A stretch of 64,000 nucleotides of DNA from Pseudoalteromonas atlantica (GTDB taxonomy: Bacteria; Pseudomonadota; Gammaproteobacteria; Enterobacterales; Alteromonadaceae): NCBI GenBank assembly GCA_007988745.1, contig BJUT01000012.1, positions 18,798 to 82,797 on the forward strand. The letters run 5' to 3'. Positions within the stretch are counted from its first letter, which is position 1, and each line of letters opens with the position of its first letter. The notes under the pieces were generated by a model. The model had not been told where the DNA came from. It saw nothing but the letters and a program-made list of their open reading frames with translations, and made no database searches. This document shows positions 17,944 to 25,631 of the stretch, piece by piece. The position numbers and the translations under genes were made by a program.

Positions 17944-18948
17944 TTAACGTTTTTTAATAGAGTTCCCTTCAATTAATGAACCAGTAAATACCCGAACTTC
18001 TGCAGCCGCTTGAGGGTTTTCAATGCGCTCCATTAATATATCAACAGCGGCTTTAGTAAGCTGTTTCATTGGCTGTTGTATTGTGGTTATTTGATAGTTG
18101 TACCACGAAGAGGCATTAATACCATCAAATCCTACAACCGACATGTCGTCGGGCACTTTAATGCAAAAGTTTTCTTTTAGTTCATCAATTACGCCAATTG
18201 CCATAGCATCATTACTGCATATTATGGCATCGGGCTTGGGGTGTTTTTTTAACCATTTTTTAAGTGCGTCGCGTGCCGATTTATACCCATAATCACCATA
18301 AATAACCGGCGTGTCTTTAACGCCTAGGGTTTGTAAATAATTTTCGGCTATTTCTCTGCGCTCGTTTGCAACATCTGAGTCGGTAGGGCCGGAGATAATT
18401 AAATACGATTTATGGTTAGCTTCGTGTAATAAATCAATTAACTGTTTAATGCCTTTGTCGTGATTACAGCAAACGGTGTTTGCATTCGACTCAGGCACAT
18501 GGCGGTTATAAAGCACAATAGGCGTACTGTGTTTAGCAAATAAGTTTAAGCTTTTACTATCAAAGTGAGCAGCTAGGGCAATTACACCATCAACCTGAAA
18601 GGTCCATATGTTTTCGAGTAATTCATCTAGCTCTTCTGCGTTATCAAGTGTAAAGAGCAGCACACGTTTATTGTGCAGTGCCAGCTCTCTGTTTAGCTCA
18701 GAAAGCACCTCTGGGTAATTCAGGTTTGCTTGCGATGACAATATAACCGCAACCATCCCCGATTGTTTGGTGATCAACATACGGGCAATAGCATTCGGGC
18801 GATAGCCCATTTCATTGGCCGTTGCGATTACTTTTTCACGGGTTTTTTTAGACACACTAAAACCGGGTCTAAAAACACGTGATACCGCCGATTGCGATAC
18901 GCCCGCTACACGGGCAACATCGTATGAGGTGACTCTTTTTTGCTTCAA
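17944..18948 (-). CDS. LacI-family transcriptional regulator
   Basis: A 334-aa regulator with an N-terminal helix-turn-helix (TSYDVARVAGVSQSAVSRVF) and hinge (GYRPNAIARML), then a periplasmic-binding-protein-like ligand domain (ICSNDAMAIGVIDEL, DDMSVVGFDGI). Start is a TTG at 18948 with RBS AGGAAG that overlaps the end of the HisD-like gene; the next ATG would delete the DNA-binding domain. It sits inside the operon, so it is probably autoregulated. It is the natural candidate to bind the four TTCGAA palindromes at 3814, 6558, 14213 and 20320. The effector is probably the imported compound or an intermediate. Confidence 0.92.
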   Translation of the reverse strand: MKQKRVTSYDVARVAGVSQSAVSRVFRPGFSVSKKTREKVIATANEMGYRPNAIARMLITKQSGMVAVILSSQANLNYPEVLSELNRELALHNKRVLLFTLDNAEELDELLENIWTFQVDGVIALAAHFDSKSLNLFAKHSTPIVLYNRHVPESNANTVCCNHDKGIKQLIDLLHEANHKSYLIISGPTDSDVANERREIAENYLQTLGVKDTPVIYGDYGYKSARDALKKWLKKHPKPDAIICSNDAMAIGVIDELKENFCIKVPDDMSVVGFDGINASSWYNYQITTIQQPMKQLTKAAVDILMERIENPQAAAEVRVFTGSLIEGNSIKKR

Positions 18949-18951
18949 GAT

Positions 18952-20226
18952 TTACTTCCTATATCGTCTTACACGAATGTCTGCTTGTTCTTTGTGGCCT
19001 GCGAACCCTTCTGCAGCACATAATCGTGAACAATACTCACCAACAACCACCGAGGCTTGCTCTGTTACTTGCTGAAAAGTACATGTTTTTATGAATTTAC
19101 CTACCCATAGTCCGCCAGTATAGCGCGCAGCTTTACCTGTGGGTAGTGTATGATTTGTACCAATACATTTATCACCATACGAAACATTAGTTTGCGGACC
19201 TAAAAATAAAGCGCCAAAGTTTTGCATGTTCTCTTTAAAGTAATCGGTATTGCTGGTCATCACTTGCACGTGTTCAAACGCTAAGTCGTTGGCAACTTGC
19301 AGCATTTCTTCGTAGGTGTCACATACAATTACCTCACCGTGATCTTCCCATGCTACGCCTGCAATATCGGCGGTGGGTAAAATAGTAAGCTGCCTTTGCA
19401 CCTCAGCGATTGTATCTTTAGCTAGTTGCTCTGAGTTGGTGAGTAAAATAGCCGGTGAAGTAGGGCCGTGCTCAGCTTGGCCGAGTAAATCTGCCGCACA
19501 TAGCTCGCCATCTACACTGTCATCGGCAATAACGAGGGTTTCGGTAGGCCCGGCAAATAAATCAATACCAACACGGCCAAATAGCTGACGCTTTGCTTCG
19601 GCTACAAACGCGTTACCTGGTCCAACTATCATATCTACCGGCGCAATAGTTTGTGTACCAATTGCCATTGCAGCTACTGCTTGCACGCCGCCTAAACAAT
19701 AAATTTCATCTGCTCCGGCCATATCCATCGCGACTACAATTTCAGGTGATGGCTTGCCATTAAACGGTGGAGCCATGGCTATTACGCGTTTAACACCCGC
19801 TACTTTAGCGGTTAATACGCTCATGTGCGCAGAGGCTAATAGCGGGTATTTACCACCTGGCACATAACAGCCTACGCTATCCATAGCGATATGTTTATGA
19901 CCAAGGGTTACGCCCGGAAGAGTTTCTACTTCTACGTCTTTCATTGAGTCACGTTGTATTTGTGCAAAATTACGTACTTGGCTTTGCGCCCACTTAATAT
20001 CGTTAATTAATTGCTCATCAAGTTGTGTATAGCAGGCTTTAATTTCGTCTTCTGAAAGTTTGAAAGACTCCGGAGTCCAGTTGTCGAACTTTTCAGAGTA
20101 CTCACGAATGGCTGCGTCACCTTCGGTTTCAACATGCGCTAAAATATTCTCTACAATATCTCTTACCGATTGATTTTGTTTTTGTTTTGAGTCAATTGGT
20201 TGACCCTTTTTTAAATGCTTTATCAT
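18952..20226 (-). CDS. HisD-like NAD-dependent dehydrogenase (catabolic paralogue)
   Basis: This 424-aa protein belongs to the histidinol dehydrogenase family. All residues used by HisD for zinc and catalysis seem present: Gln250 and His253 (LGQAEHGP), Glu318-His319 (AFEHV), Asp352 (GDKCIGTNH) and His411 (GHKEQ). No other histidine genes are near; instead it leads a catabolic operon with a LacI regulator, hydrolase and aldolase. HisD relatives such as sulfopropanediol dehydrogenase (HpsN) oxidise a primary alcohol in two steps to a carboxylate, and a similar alcohol-to-acid oxidation is likely here. RBS is AAGGA. Possible backup histidine synthesis cannot be excluded. Confidence 0.88.
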   Translation of the reverse strand: MIKHLKKGQPIDSKQKQNQSVRDIVENILAHVETEGDAAIREYSEKFDNWTPESFKLSEDEIKACYTQLDEQLINDIKWAQSQVRNFAQIQRDSMKDVEVETLPGVTLGHKHIAMDSVGCYVPGGKYPLLASAHMSVLTAKVAGVKRVIAMAPPFNGKPSPEIVVAMDMAGADEIYCLGGVQAVAAMAIGTQTIAPVDMIVGPGNAFVAEAKRQLFGRVGIDLFAGPTETLVIADDSVDGELCAADLLGQAEHGPTSPAILLTNSEQLAKDTIAEVQRQLTILPTADIAGVAWEDHGEVIVCDTYEEMLQVANDLAFEHVQVMTSNTDYFKENMQNFGALFLGPQTNVSYGDKCIGTNHTLPTGKAARYTGGLWVGKFIKTCTFQQVTEQASVVVGEYCSRLCAAEGFAGHKEQADIRVRRYRK

Positions 20227-20319
20227 TGCTAGTGTCCTTAGTGAGTCGTTGTTATATACACATTTGATGAGACGTATTGGTTAAATAATGTCTTGCATCT
20301 AACTGCACTCTAATTAATA

Positions 20320-20335
20320 ATGACTTCGAATGCAA
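20320..20335. promoter_or_regulatory. LacI-type operator, site 4
   Basis: ATGACTTCGAATGCAA combines the left half of sites 2/3 with the right half of site 1. It lies between the divergent HisD-like operon (ATG at 20226) and the SDR (ATG at 20356), 20 bp before the latter, where binding would block transcription. Confidence 0.6.
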
Positions 20336-20355
20336 TACAGAATTTAGGTGAACAA

Positions 20356-21096
20356 ATGGGATTTGATAAAACGCTTTTAGTGGGTAAAACCATTTTAGTG
20401 ACAGGTGCAGGCAAAGGTATTGGTAAAGCATGCGTAGAAAAATGCGTAGATGCAGGGGCTCAAGTTATTGCAGTAGCACGTACCCTCAGTGACTTACAAA
20501 CATTACAGAAATACGCGCCTGAGCAAATAGAAATTTGGCCGCTAGATATAAATAGCGATGCTTTTTTTGAGCGTTTAAAGGCGCTAAAAACACTCGATGG
20601 GCTGTTAAATAACGCCGGTATAAATCGGGTTGCGCCAATGCTTGAGCAAACAGATGAAAATATTGATGACGTAATTGCGATGAATATACGCAGCGTTTAC
20701 AAAATTAGCCAAGCGGCACTGCCAGCGCTAATAAATTCTGGCGCTGGGGCGGTGGTTAATATGTCGTCGCAAATGGGGTTTGTAGGTTCACCTAAACGTA
20801 CTTTGTATTGCATGAGCAAACATGCGGTAGAGGGGTTGAGCAAAGCAATGGCGGTTGAACTTGCCGATAAAAATGTGCGCGTGAACACCGTAGCCCCCAC
20901 CTTTGTAGAAACCCCAATGACCAAACCCATGCTAGAAGATGCGACGTTTAAGCAGTTTGTTTACGACATGATCCCACTGAAAAAAATTGCCCAAACCGAT
21001 GATATTGCCAATGCTTGTGTGTTTTTACTAAGCGGGCTTTCAGCAATGATCACCGGTACAAGTATTAAAATTGATGGCGGTTGGACCGCACAGTAA
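20356..21096 (+). CDS. Short-chain dehydrogenase/reductase (SDR)
   Basis: Start placed at ATG 20356 (AGGTG at 20346-20350, MGFDKTLLVGK). The ATG at 20320 lies in the operator palindrome and has no RBS. The 246-aa enzyme has the NAD(P) motif TGAGKGIGKAC, NNAGINR, the catalytic Ser (VVNMSSQMG) and YCMSKHAVEG, and ends IKIDGGWTAQ. Its size and motifs fit classical SDRs that oxidise or reduce secondary alcohols, for example xylulose- or carbonyl-reductase-like. It is co-transcribed with the cupin gene (18-bp gap) and opposed to the HisD-like operon, so both oxidoreductases answer to the same operator. Confidence 0.92.
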   Translation: MGFDKTLLVGKTILVTGAGKGIGKACVEKCVDAGAQVIAVARTLSDLQTLQKYAPEQIEIWPLDINSDAFFERLKALKTLDGLLNNAGINRVAPMLEQTDENIDDVIAMNIRSVYKISQAALPALINSGAGAVVNMSSQMGFVGSPKRTLYCMSKHAVEGLSKAMAVELADKNVRVNTVAPTFVETPMTKPMLEDATFKQFVYDMIPLKKIAQTDDIANACVFLLSGLSAMITGTSIKIDGGWTAQ

Positions 21097-21114
21097 CCAA
21101 TTTAGGAGAGAGTA

Positions 21115-22113
21115 ATGAGTGTATTTGCAGATAGGTTAGTACGATACGATGATTTAATTGCGTGTAAAAATGCCTTTATTGATACACGCTCGCCGGGGAG
21201 CGATCAAAAAGAAAACTTTACAATTATTGGCCCAGGCGTTGCCGAAAACCCAAATCAACATGTACATATTTCTATTCCTCATGGGTTTAATATTGGTGGT
21301 GCGCGCCAACCTGCAGGGTGTTTAAATTCGCAGCATAGCCATTTAACTGAAGAAATTTTTGTAGTACACAGTGGTACGTGGGCTTTTTACACTGGTGTTG
21401 ACGGTAAAGATGCCAAGGTAATTTTAAATGAAGGCGATATTATTTCGATCCCGATGGATATATTTAGAGGGTTTGAAAATGTTGGCGACGGCGTAGGCTA
21501 TTTATATGCGGTACTTGGAAGTGATAACCCAGGTAGAGTACTTTGGGCTCCGCAAGTATTTGACATGGCAAAAGAATACGGACTAATTTTGCTAGAAAAT
21601 GGCAGCTTAGTAGATACCACGTTAAATGAAACCATTCCCGATGGCGTAAAGCCAATGGCAGTCACCAGCCAAGAGCAAATAGCGCAGCACAGAGTAATAA
21701 CCGATGAAGAGCTGGCACAAACTGTGGTTAAAGCCAGCAACTTTAACTGGAATAAACGCTCGTACCTTAGCCAGTTTGATGGCGTATATGAAGCGCCATT
21801 AGTCGGTAATTTAAACGCCAAAACATGTATTCAAACACAGCTAAATTGGCCTCATGGCTTTAATATTTCTGCGTTAAAGTTACAACCAGATGCACAGGTT
21901 GCGCCTCATATTCGTTTTGAAGAAGAGGTTATATTTGTTCATCAAGGAAGCGTAACAATAGACTTAGGTGATGAAGTATTAACGCTTAACCAAGGTGATA
22001 CTTTTTCAGTGCCTATTGAGCACGTAAGAGCCTATAGCAATAATAGCCAAGCCGACTGTGTGCTTTATATAACGCGCCGCCACGACGCGCCAAAAGACCC
22101 ACAATTTGTTTAA
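21115..22113 (+). CDS. Double-cupin protein
   Basis: The 332-aa protein has two cupin folds, about residues 60-150 and 230-325. The first has HSHLTEEIFVVHSGTW with metal-binding-type His and Glu, then GDIISIPMDIFRGFEN. The second has APHIRFEEEVIFVHQGSVTI and GDTFSVPIEHVRAYSN, where part of the His set is replaced, so the first domain is the likelier metal site. Cupins of this layout are isomerases, dioxygenases or epimerases. RBS is TTAGGAGAG. It follows the SDR in the same transcript and ends before a strong terminator. The reaction is unknown. Confidence 0.82.
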   Translation: MSVFADRLVRYDDLIACKNAFIDTRSPGSDQKENFTIIGPGVAENPNQHVHISIPHGFNIGGARQPAGCLNSQHSHLTEEIFVVHSGTWAFYTGVDGKDAKVILNEGDIISIPMDIFRGFENVGDGVGYLYAVLGSDNPGRVLWAPQVFDMAKEYGLILLENGSLVDTTLNETIPDGVKPMAVTSQEQIAQHRVITDEELAQTVVKASNFNWNKRSYLSQFDGVYEAPLVGNLNAKTCIQTQLNWPHGFNISALKLQPDAQVAPHIRFEEEVIFVHQGSVTIDLGDEVLTLNQGDTFSVPIEHVRAYSNNSQADCVLYITRRHDAPKDPQFV

Positions 22114-22138
22114 ACTTTAATGCTATATAAAATTTAAG

Positions 22139-22170
22139 GCACTTAGCTTGTTTTAGCTAAGTGCTTTTTT
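22139..22170 (+). terminator. Terminator of the SDR-cupin transcript
   Basis: GCACTTAGCT (22139-22148) pairs with AGCTAAGTGC (22155-22164) and is followed by six T. The left arm contains the stop codon and the right arm the final codons of the exporter gene on the opposite strand. Confidence 0.88.
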
Positions 22171-23027
22171 CGTGGTAAAAAACCAGTAACCAACATAGTA
22201 CCCACAATAACAAATAATGCGCCGAGTAACGTGTTTGGCCCTATTTGCTCATCTAAAATTAAATGCCCCCAAAAAATGCCAAATAGCGGAATTAAAAACG
22301 TGACCGTTAAAGCTGAGGTTGGGCCTATATCGTCAATAAGTTTAAAAAATAAAATATAAGCAAGTGCGGTACACACCACGCCAAGTGCTAATACGCCGAG
22401 CATAACGTTTGTATTAGGTACTTCGCGCATTGGCATAAAAAGTATAAGGGGCAGTACTATAAAACTGGCTGCCCACATAGAGCCGTGTGCGTTATCGAAC
22501 GGGGCAAGCTTTGGGGCATTTTTTGTATAATGGGATGCAATGGCATAACACAGGGAGGCGCTTAGCGCTGCTACAATCGCAATAAGTGACTGACTATTTA
22601 ATACAAAATGATTTTGCCCAACTAAAATTGCCACGCCTATTAAACCCAACAGCAAACCTAACACCATGCTTTTAGTCGGTTTGGTTTTGCTCCAAATTAT
22701 ACCCACCACCGCGCCCCATATGGGCGTTGTAGAATTTAAAATAGATAAAGTAGAGGCGCTAATCGTTTGCGCGGCATAAGCAAACAGTAAAAAGGGTAGG
22801 GCGGAGTTAAGTGCGCCAATTATAAAAAAGTGCTTTGTGTGCTTAGTAAACGCCAAGCGGCGTTTTAAGTACAGCGCCACAATAAAGAGGGTGAGTGCGG
22901 CAAAGCCAACTCTAAACTCTATTAACACCGCTGGGCCTAAGCTGTTTGCTGCCATTCGCATAAATAAAAATGACGCGCCCCAAATTGCAGCCAGAAAAAA
23001 TAACCGAAGTAAACTTGCTAAGCTCAT
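22143..23027 (-). CDS. EamA/DMT-superfamily transporter
   Basis: A 294-aa inner-membrane protein with about ten hydrophobic helices in two EamA repeats (about 5-135 and 150-285). Typical motifs are AAIWGASFLFMRMA at the N-terminus and STTPIWGAVVGIIW and TFLIPLFGIFWGHL at the end of each repeat; the tail is basic (PRKKH). Such proteins export small metabolites or amino acids. It converges on the cupin gene. No TTCGAA palindrome stands before it, so it may lie outside the island regulon. Confidence 0.88.
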   Translation of the reverse strand: MSLASLLRLFFLAAIWGASFLFMRMAANSLGPAVLIEFRVGFAALTLFIVALYLKRRLAFTKHTKHFFIIGALNSALPFLLFAYAAQTISASTLSILNSTTPIWGAVVGIIWSKTKPTKSMVLGLLLGLIGVAILVGQNHFVLNSQSLIAIVAALSASLCYAIASHYTKNAPKLAPFDNAHGSMWAASFIVLPLILFMPMREVPNTNVMLGVLALGVVCTALAYILFFKLIDDIGPTSALTVTFLIPLFGIFWGHLILDEQIGPNTLLGALFVIVGTMLVTGFLPRKKHLAKTS

Positions 23028-23132
23028 GATAGTATTTTAATTATACAAATTAATTTACAGAGTAACAGGCTTTGCATTAACTGTAAGCCAGATTCGGTAC
23101 TCGCATATAAAAATAATAAAAAAGGAATAGTC

Positions 23133-23657
23133 ATGAGCCGATATTTACTGATCACAGCAATTATGGGAGTGGGTTTATTAAGTGGTTGTGGGTCTACGCC
23201 TATTAATTTATACGATGACATAACCATGAAAAAACATGAGTACAATGGCATAAAAGCGTATAAAAAAGGAGATTATAAACAAGCCTTTATGTACCTAAAA
23301 GACCCTGCAGCACTTGGCTATAAAAGCGCGCAATACACATTGTCGTTTATGTTTTTAAAAGGGCAGTACTTAACACAATCCACTAACATGGGTATGGGGT
23401 GGCTAGGCGTTGCAAAAGAGGCTGGAGTTGAAAGTTGGCAGGCGCAATACAATACCTTTTATAACGCAGCCACTTCGGCGCAACAGCTTAAAATAGACGA
23501 AACCGTTGCGTTGTACATAAGCCAATATGGTAGTAAAGCACAAAAAATGACGTGCCGTCGCTCAACAACCCCAAGACGCACGTTTGGCGAGATTAAAATT
23601 GATTGTAACAAACACGATGGCACTGTGACTAAATACGAAGTGCAAACAAAAGAGTAA
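23133..23657 (+). CDS. Lipoprotein with Sel1-like repeat
   Basis: A 174-aa lipoprotein with RBS AAAGGAA and lipobox LLSGC (Cys19). Residues about 40-95 contain a helical repeat of Sel1/TPR type (AYKKGDYKQAFMYLKDPAALGYKSAQYTLSFMFLKG, here in pieces: GDYKQAFMYL and GYKSAQYTLSFMFLKGQYL). The C-terminal part has two Cys and is basic. It should be anchored in the envelope and may act as a protein-protein scaffold. Its neighbours on both sides are transcribed the other way, so it stands alone. Function unknown. Confidence 0.7.
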   Translation: MSRYLLITAIMGVGLLSGCGSTPINLYDDITMKKHEYNGIKAYKKGDYKQAFMYLKDPAALGYKSAQYTLSFMFLKGQYLTQSTNMGMGWLGVAKEAGVESWQAQYNTFYNAATSAQQLKIDETVALYISQYGSKAQKMTCRRSTTPRRTFGEIKIDCNKHDGTVTKYEVQTKE

Positions 23658-23659
23658 TG

Positions 23660-23812
23660 CTAAGCGGTGGCTTGTTTTTGTTCAAAGTCACTTTTTACAA
23701 TTTCGAGCGCTTTTAATACATCCTCTGGAGCAACCTCGTGCTGCTCCAAAAGCATAATTAAATCCACTGCCAGTTTTACATGTGTAGGGGCGTTATCAAG
23801 TGGGCTGGTCAT
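23660..23812 (-). CDS. rsmS: Small protein RsmS/YbaM (DUF2496)
   Basis: A 50-codon gene, too short for usual ORF calling: ATG at 23810-23812, TAG at 23660-23662. It encodes MTSPLDNAPTHVKLAVDLIM, then LLEQHEVAPEDVLKALEIVK and a charged tail. This matches from memory the enterobacterial YbaM/RsmS protein (ENAPDDVKLAVDLI...LRALDIVK). RsmS is described as a pleiotropic regulator in Pectobacterium; its mechanism is unclear. Its start overlaps the end of the ComFB-like gene by 17 bp. In E. coli ybaM follows priC, and here priC is two genes upstream, which supports the call. Confidence 0.85.
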   Translation of the reverse strand: MTSPLDNAPTHVKLAVDLIMLLEQHEVAPEDVLKALEIVKSDFEQKQATA

Positions 23813-24077
23813 CTAAATCTTTCTTTTTTGAAATTTGGCTAATAGCAACATCAATAGCGGTTTGTACGCGCTCTTCCATGTGAATACGTTCACTTTGTGG
23901 TAAATAAAAGGCCATATCTACATCGTATCTAATATAACGTGGCGGCAACTGATTAAGTACCGTGCAACAAAAATCGGCCATTACATCTTCACTGTAAACT
24001 TTATCTAGTTTACGTTTAATGATTTCTTCAACCACAATTTTTTCGTAAAAGTTATGTATGTCGTCGTGCAGTCGCAT
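23796..24077 (-). CDS. ComFB-like late competence development protein
   Basis: A 93-aa protein with the features of the ComFB family: NFYEKIVVEEI near the N-terminus, a Cys-containing centre (MADFCCTVLNQLPPRYIRYD) and a short amphipathic C-terminus. The PPRY motif and paired Cys are typical. Some ComFB-domain proteins in cyanobacteria bind cyclic dinucleotides; whether this one does is not visible. It lies between the HDAC-like gene (49-bp gap) and rsmS, probably in the same operon. Confidence 0.75.
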   Translation of the reverse strand: MRLHDDIHNFYEKIVVEEIIKRKLDKVYSEDVMADFCCTVLNQLPPRYIRYDVDMAFYLPQSERIHMEERVQTAIDVAISQISKKKDLDDQPT

Positions 24078-24126
24078 CGTGCTAGCGCCTTTTATAGAGT
24101 CCGTTTATTTGAGTGTATACTAAGCA

Positions 24127-25023
24127 CTAAAATAAATCGATAGCAGCTTTAAATAGTTGTTTATGAACATTAATTAACGCATTTAAATTACGCTGATAAC
24201 CGCCACCTAAAGCGCACATAAGTGGGATGTTATGGGCTTTGCAGTAGTTAACAATAAAATAATCGCGCGCATAAACCCCTTCAAGCGATACATTAAATAA
24301 CCCTAGCTCGTCTTTTTCGTAAATATCAGCCCCTGCGTTATATAAAATAATATCGGGTTTATGAATACGCACGCAAAATTCGAGGGCTTGTTTTAGCGTT
24401 GTTAAGTACTCGGTATCTGATGTGTTGGCAGGTAGGGCGAAGTCGTAATCGGAGTGTTGCTTTAAGCGCGGAAAATTTTGCTCGCAATGAATAGAGCAAG
24501 TAACTATAGCGTTATTATGTTGCGTAATTTGTGCTGTGCCATCGCCTTGGTGTACATCACAATCAAATATTAATACGGTATCGGCTTGGTCTGTATTGAT
24601 TAAATGCGCGCCAGCCACAGCCAAATCGTTAAAAATACAAAAGCCACTTCCGTAATCGCTATATGCATGATGATAGCCACCACTTAAATTAGCGCAAAAA
24701 CCATGTTTTAGTGCGTATTCGCTGCCTTGAATACTGGCGCCAACTGAAAGTAGCGTACGCTCTACTAATTTGCGTGAATACGGGAAACCCATTTTTTTAA
24801 TTGCTTTATTACTGAGTGTGGCGTTTAAAAAATCATTTATGTAGCCTGGGCTATGGCACAGTGCAAGCTGCTCGGGCGTAGCTTTGGTTGGTGTATTAAA
24901 CTGTGTAGCCCCAAAGCCTAAGCGTTCTATTTCTGCTTTTAGCATTTGGTATTTTTGAATAGGAAAACGGTGGCGCTCAGGAAGCGTTAAAGCACTGTAA
25001 AGCGGGTGGTAAAAAAGCTGCAT
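24127..25023 (-). CDS. Histone deacetylase-family (HDAC-like) amidohydrolase
   Basis: A 298-aa class of arginase/deacetylase fold. Signature stretches are GGYHHAYSDYGSGFCIFND (paired catalytic His), FDCDVHQGDGTAQI (zinc-binding Asp and His) and YNAGADIYEKDELG (second zinc Asp), then LGGGYQRN. Bacterial members remove acetyl groups from polyamines, acetoin-type or other small substrates or from proteins. It shares a TAATG junction with priC and sits in the dinG operon, an arrangement without an obvious metabolic logic. Confidence 0.9.
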   Translation of the reverse strand: MQLFYHPLYSALTLPERHRFPIQKYQMLKAEIERLGFGATQFNTPTKATPEQLALCHSPGYINDFLNATLSNKAIKKMGFPYSRKLVERTLLSVGASIQGSEYALKHGFCANLSGGYHHAYSDYGSGFCIFNDLAVAGAHLINTDQADTVLIFDCDVHQGDGTAQITQHNNAIVTCSIHCEQNFPRLKQHSDYDFALPANTSDTEYLTTLKQALEFCVRIHKPDIILYNAGADIYEKDELGLFNVSLEGVYARDYFIVNYCKAHNIPLMCALGGGYQRNLNALINVHKQLFKAAIDLF

Positions 25024-25631
25024 TAGCGTAATTGTTGTTTTTCGACTTGTTGAATTTTATCTTCGGTGGCCGAAATAGCTTTACGGCAGCGGCCTAAACG
25101 CGCATGCGTGGTTAAAATTTCCATATTAAGTTTTTGTGCTTGCGCTGGGCTGGCTTTTTCCATTTGTAGTTTACGCTCTTCAATCATTAACACTAAGCGT
25201 CGTTCAAACTCATGGTTTTGTTTAAGCTCGTCGTATAGCTCGTGCGACGATTGCATTATTTTTTTTACGGCTTGCTTATAAACCGTATTTTTGGGCCTAG
25301 GTTTGTACTGGCTTTTGTTTTCTTTTGCCCAGATGGGGGTCGATTTAATAACACTAAATACAGCTTGTACTTGATTACCTATGCGCTCGAGTGCATAAGC
25401 ATAAGCATGGCGGTGATCACTTGGTGGTAAGCTGGTAATTTCGTCTTCAATTTCTGCTACGTAGTCAGTTAAGTTCATGCTTTTAGTACTAAATACGCCG
25501 CGGTCAAATAAACTAGGCTGCGCCTGCATATAGCGGTTTTTAGAAAACAACTTTGCGCTATCAAATTGCTCAGCTTGTTGTTTAAGCGTAGCAACTTGTT
25601 GGCGTAATTTATCTAACGCGTGTGTTTGCAT
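25023..25631 (-). CDS. priC: Primosomal replication protein PriC-like
   Basis: The 202-aa product begins LDKLRQQVATLKQQAEQFDS and has FSKNRYMQAQPSLFDRGVFS, recalling PriC (primosomal replication protein N''), which loads DnaB at stalled forks. It is mostly helical, with a coiled-coil tail (about 140-200). Family identity is weak by eye, but the presence of rsmS just downstream matches the priC-ybaM pair of E. coli. It is rooted in an operon with the helicase DinG, so a genome-maintenance role fits. The start lies one base before the end of the TSUP gene. Confidence 0.7.
   Translation of the reverse strand: MQTHALDKLRQQVATLKQQAEQFDSAKLFSKNRYMQAQPSLFDRGVFSTKSMNLTDYVAEIEDEITSLPPSDHRHAYAYALERIGNQVQAVFSVIKSTPIWAKENKSQYKPRPKNTVYKQAVKKIMQSSHELYDELKQNHEFERRLVLMIEERKLQMEKASPAQAQKLNMEILTTHARLGRCRKAISATEDKIQQVEKQQLR

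Noticed and set aside
20066-20077. GACTCCGGAGTC palindrome
   Set aside because: It is inside the HisD-like coding sequence, and the core is CCGG rather than TTCGAA.
9586-22113. Sulfopropanediol (DHPS) or polyketide pathway
   Set aside because: The HisD-like gene recalls HpsN and the SnoaL proteins recall polyketide cyclases, but there is no sulfo-lyase, sulfite handling, ketosynthase or carrier protein; neither pathway is supported.
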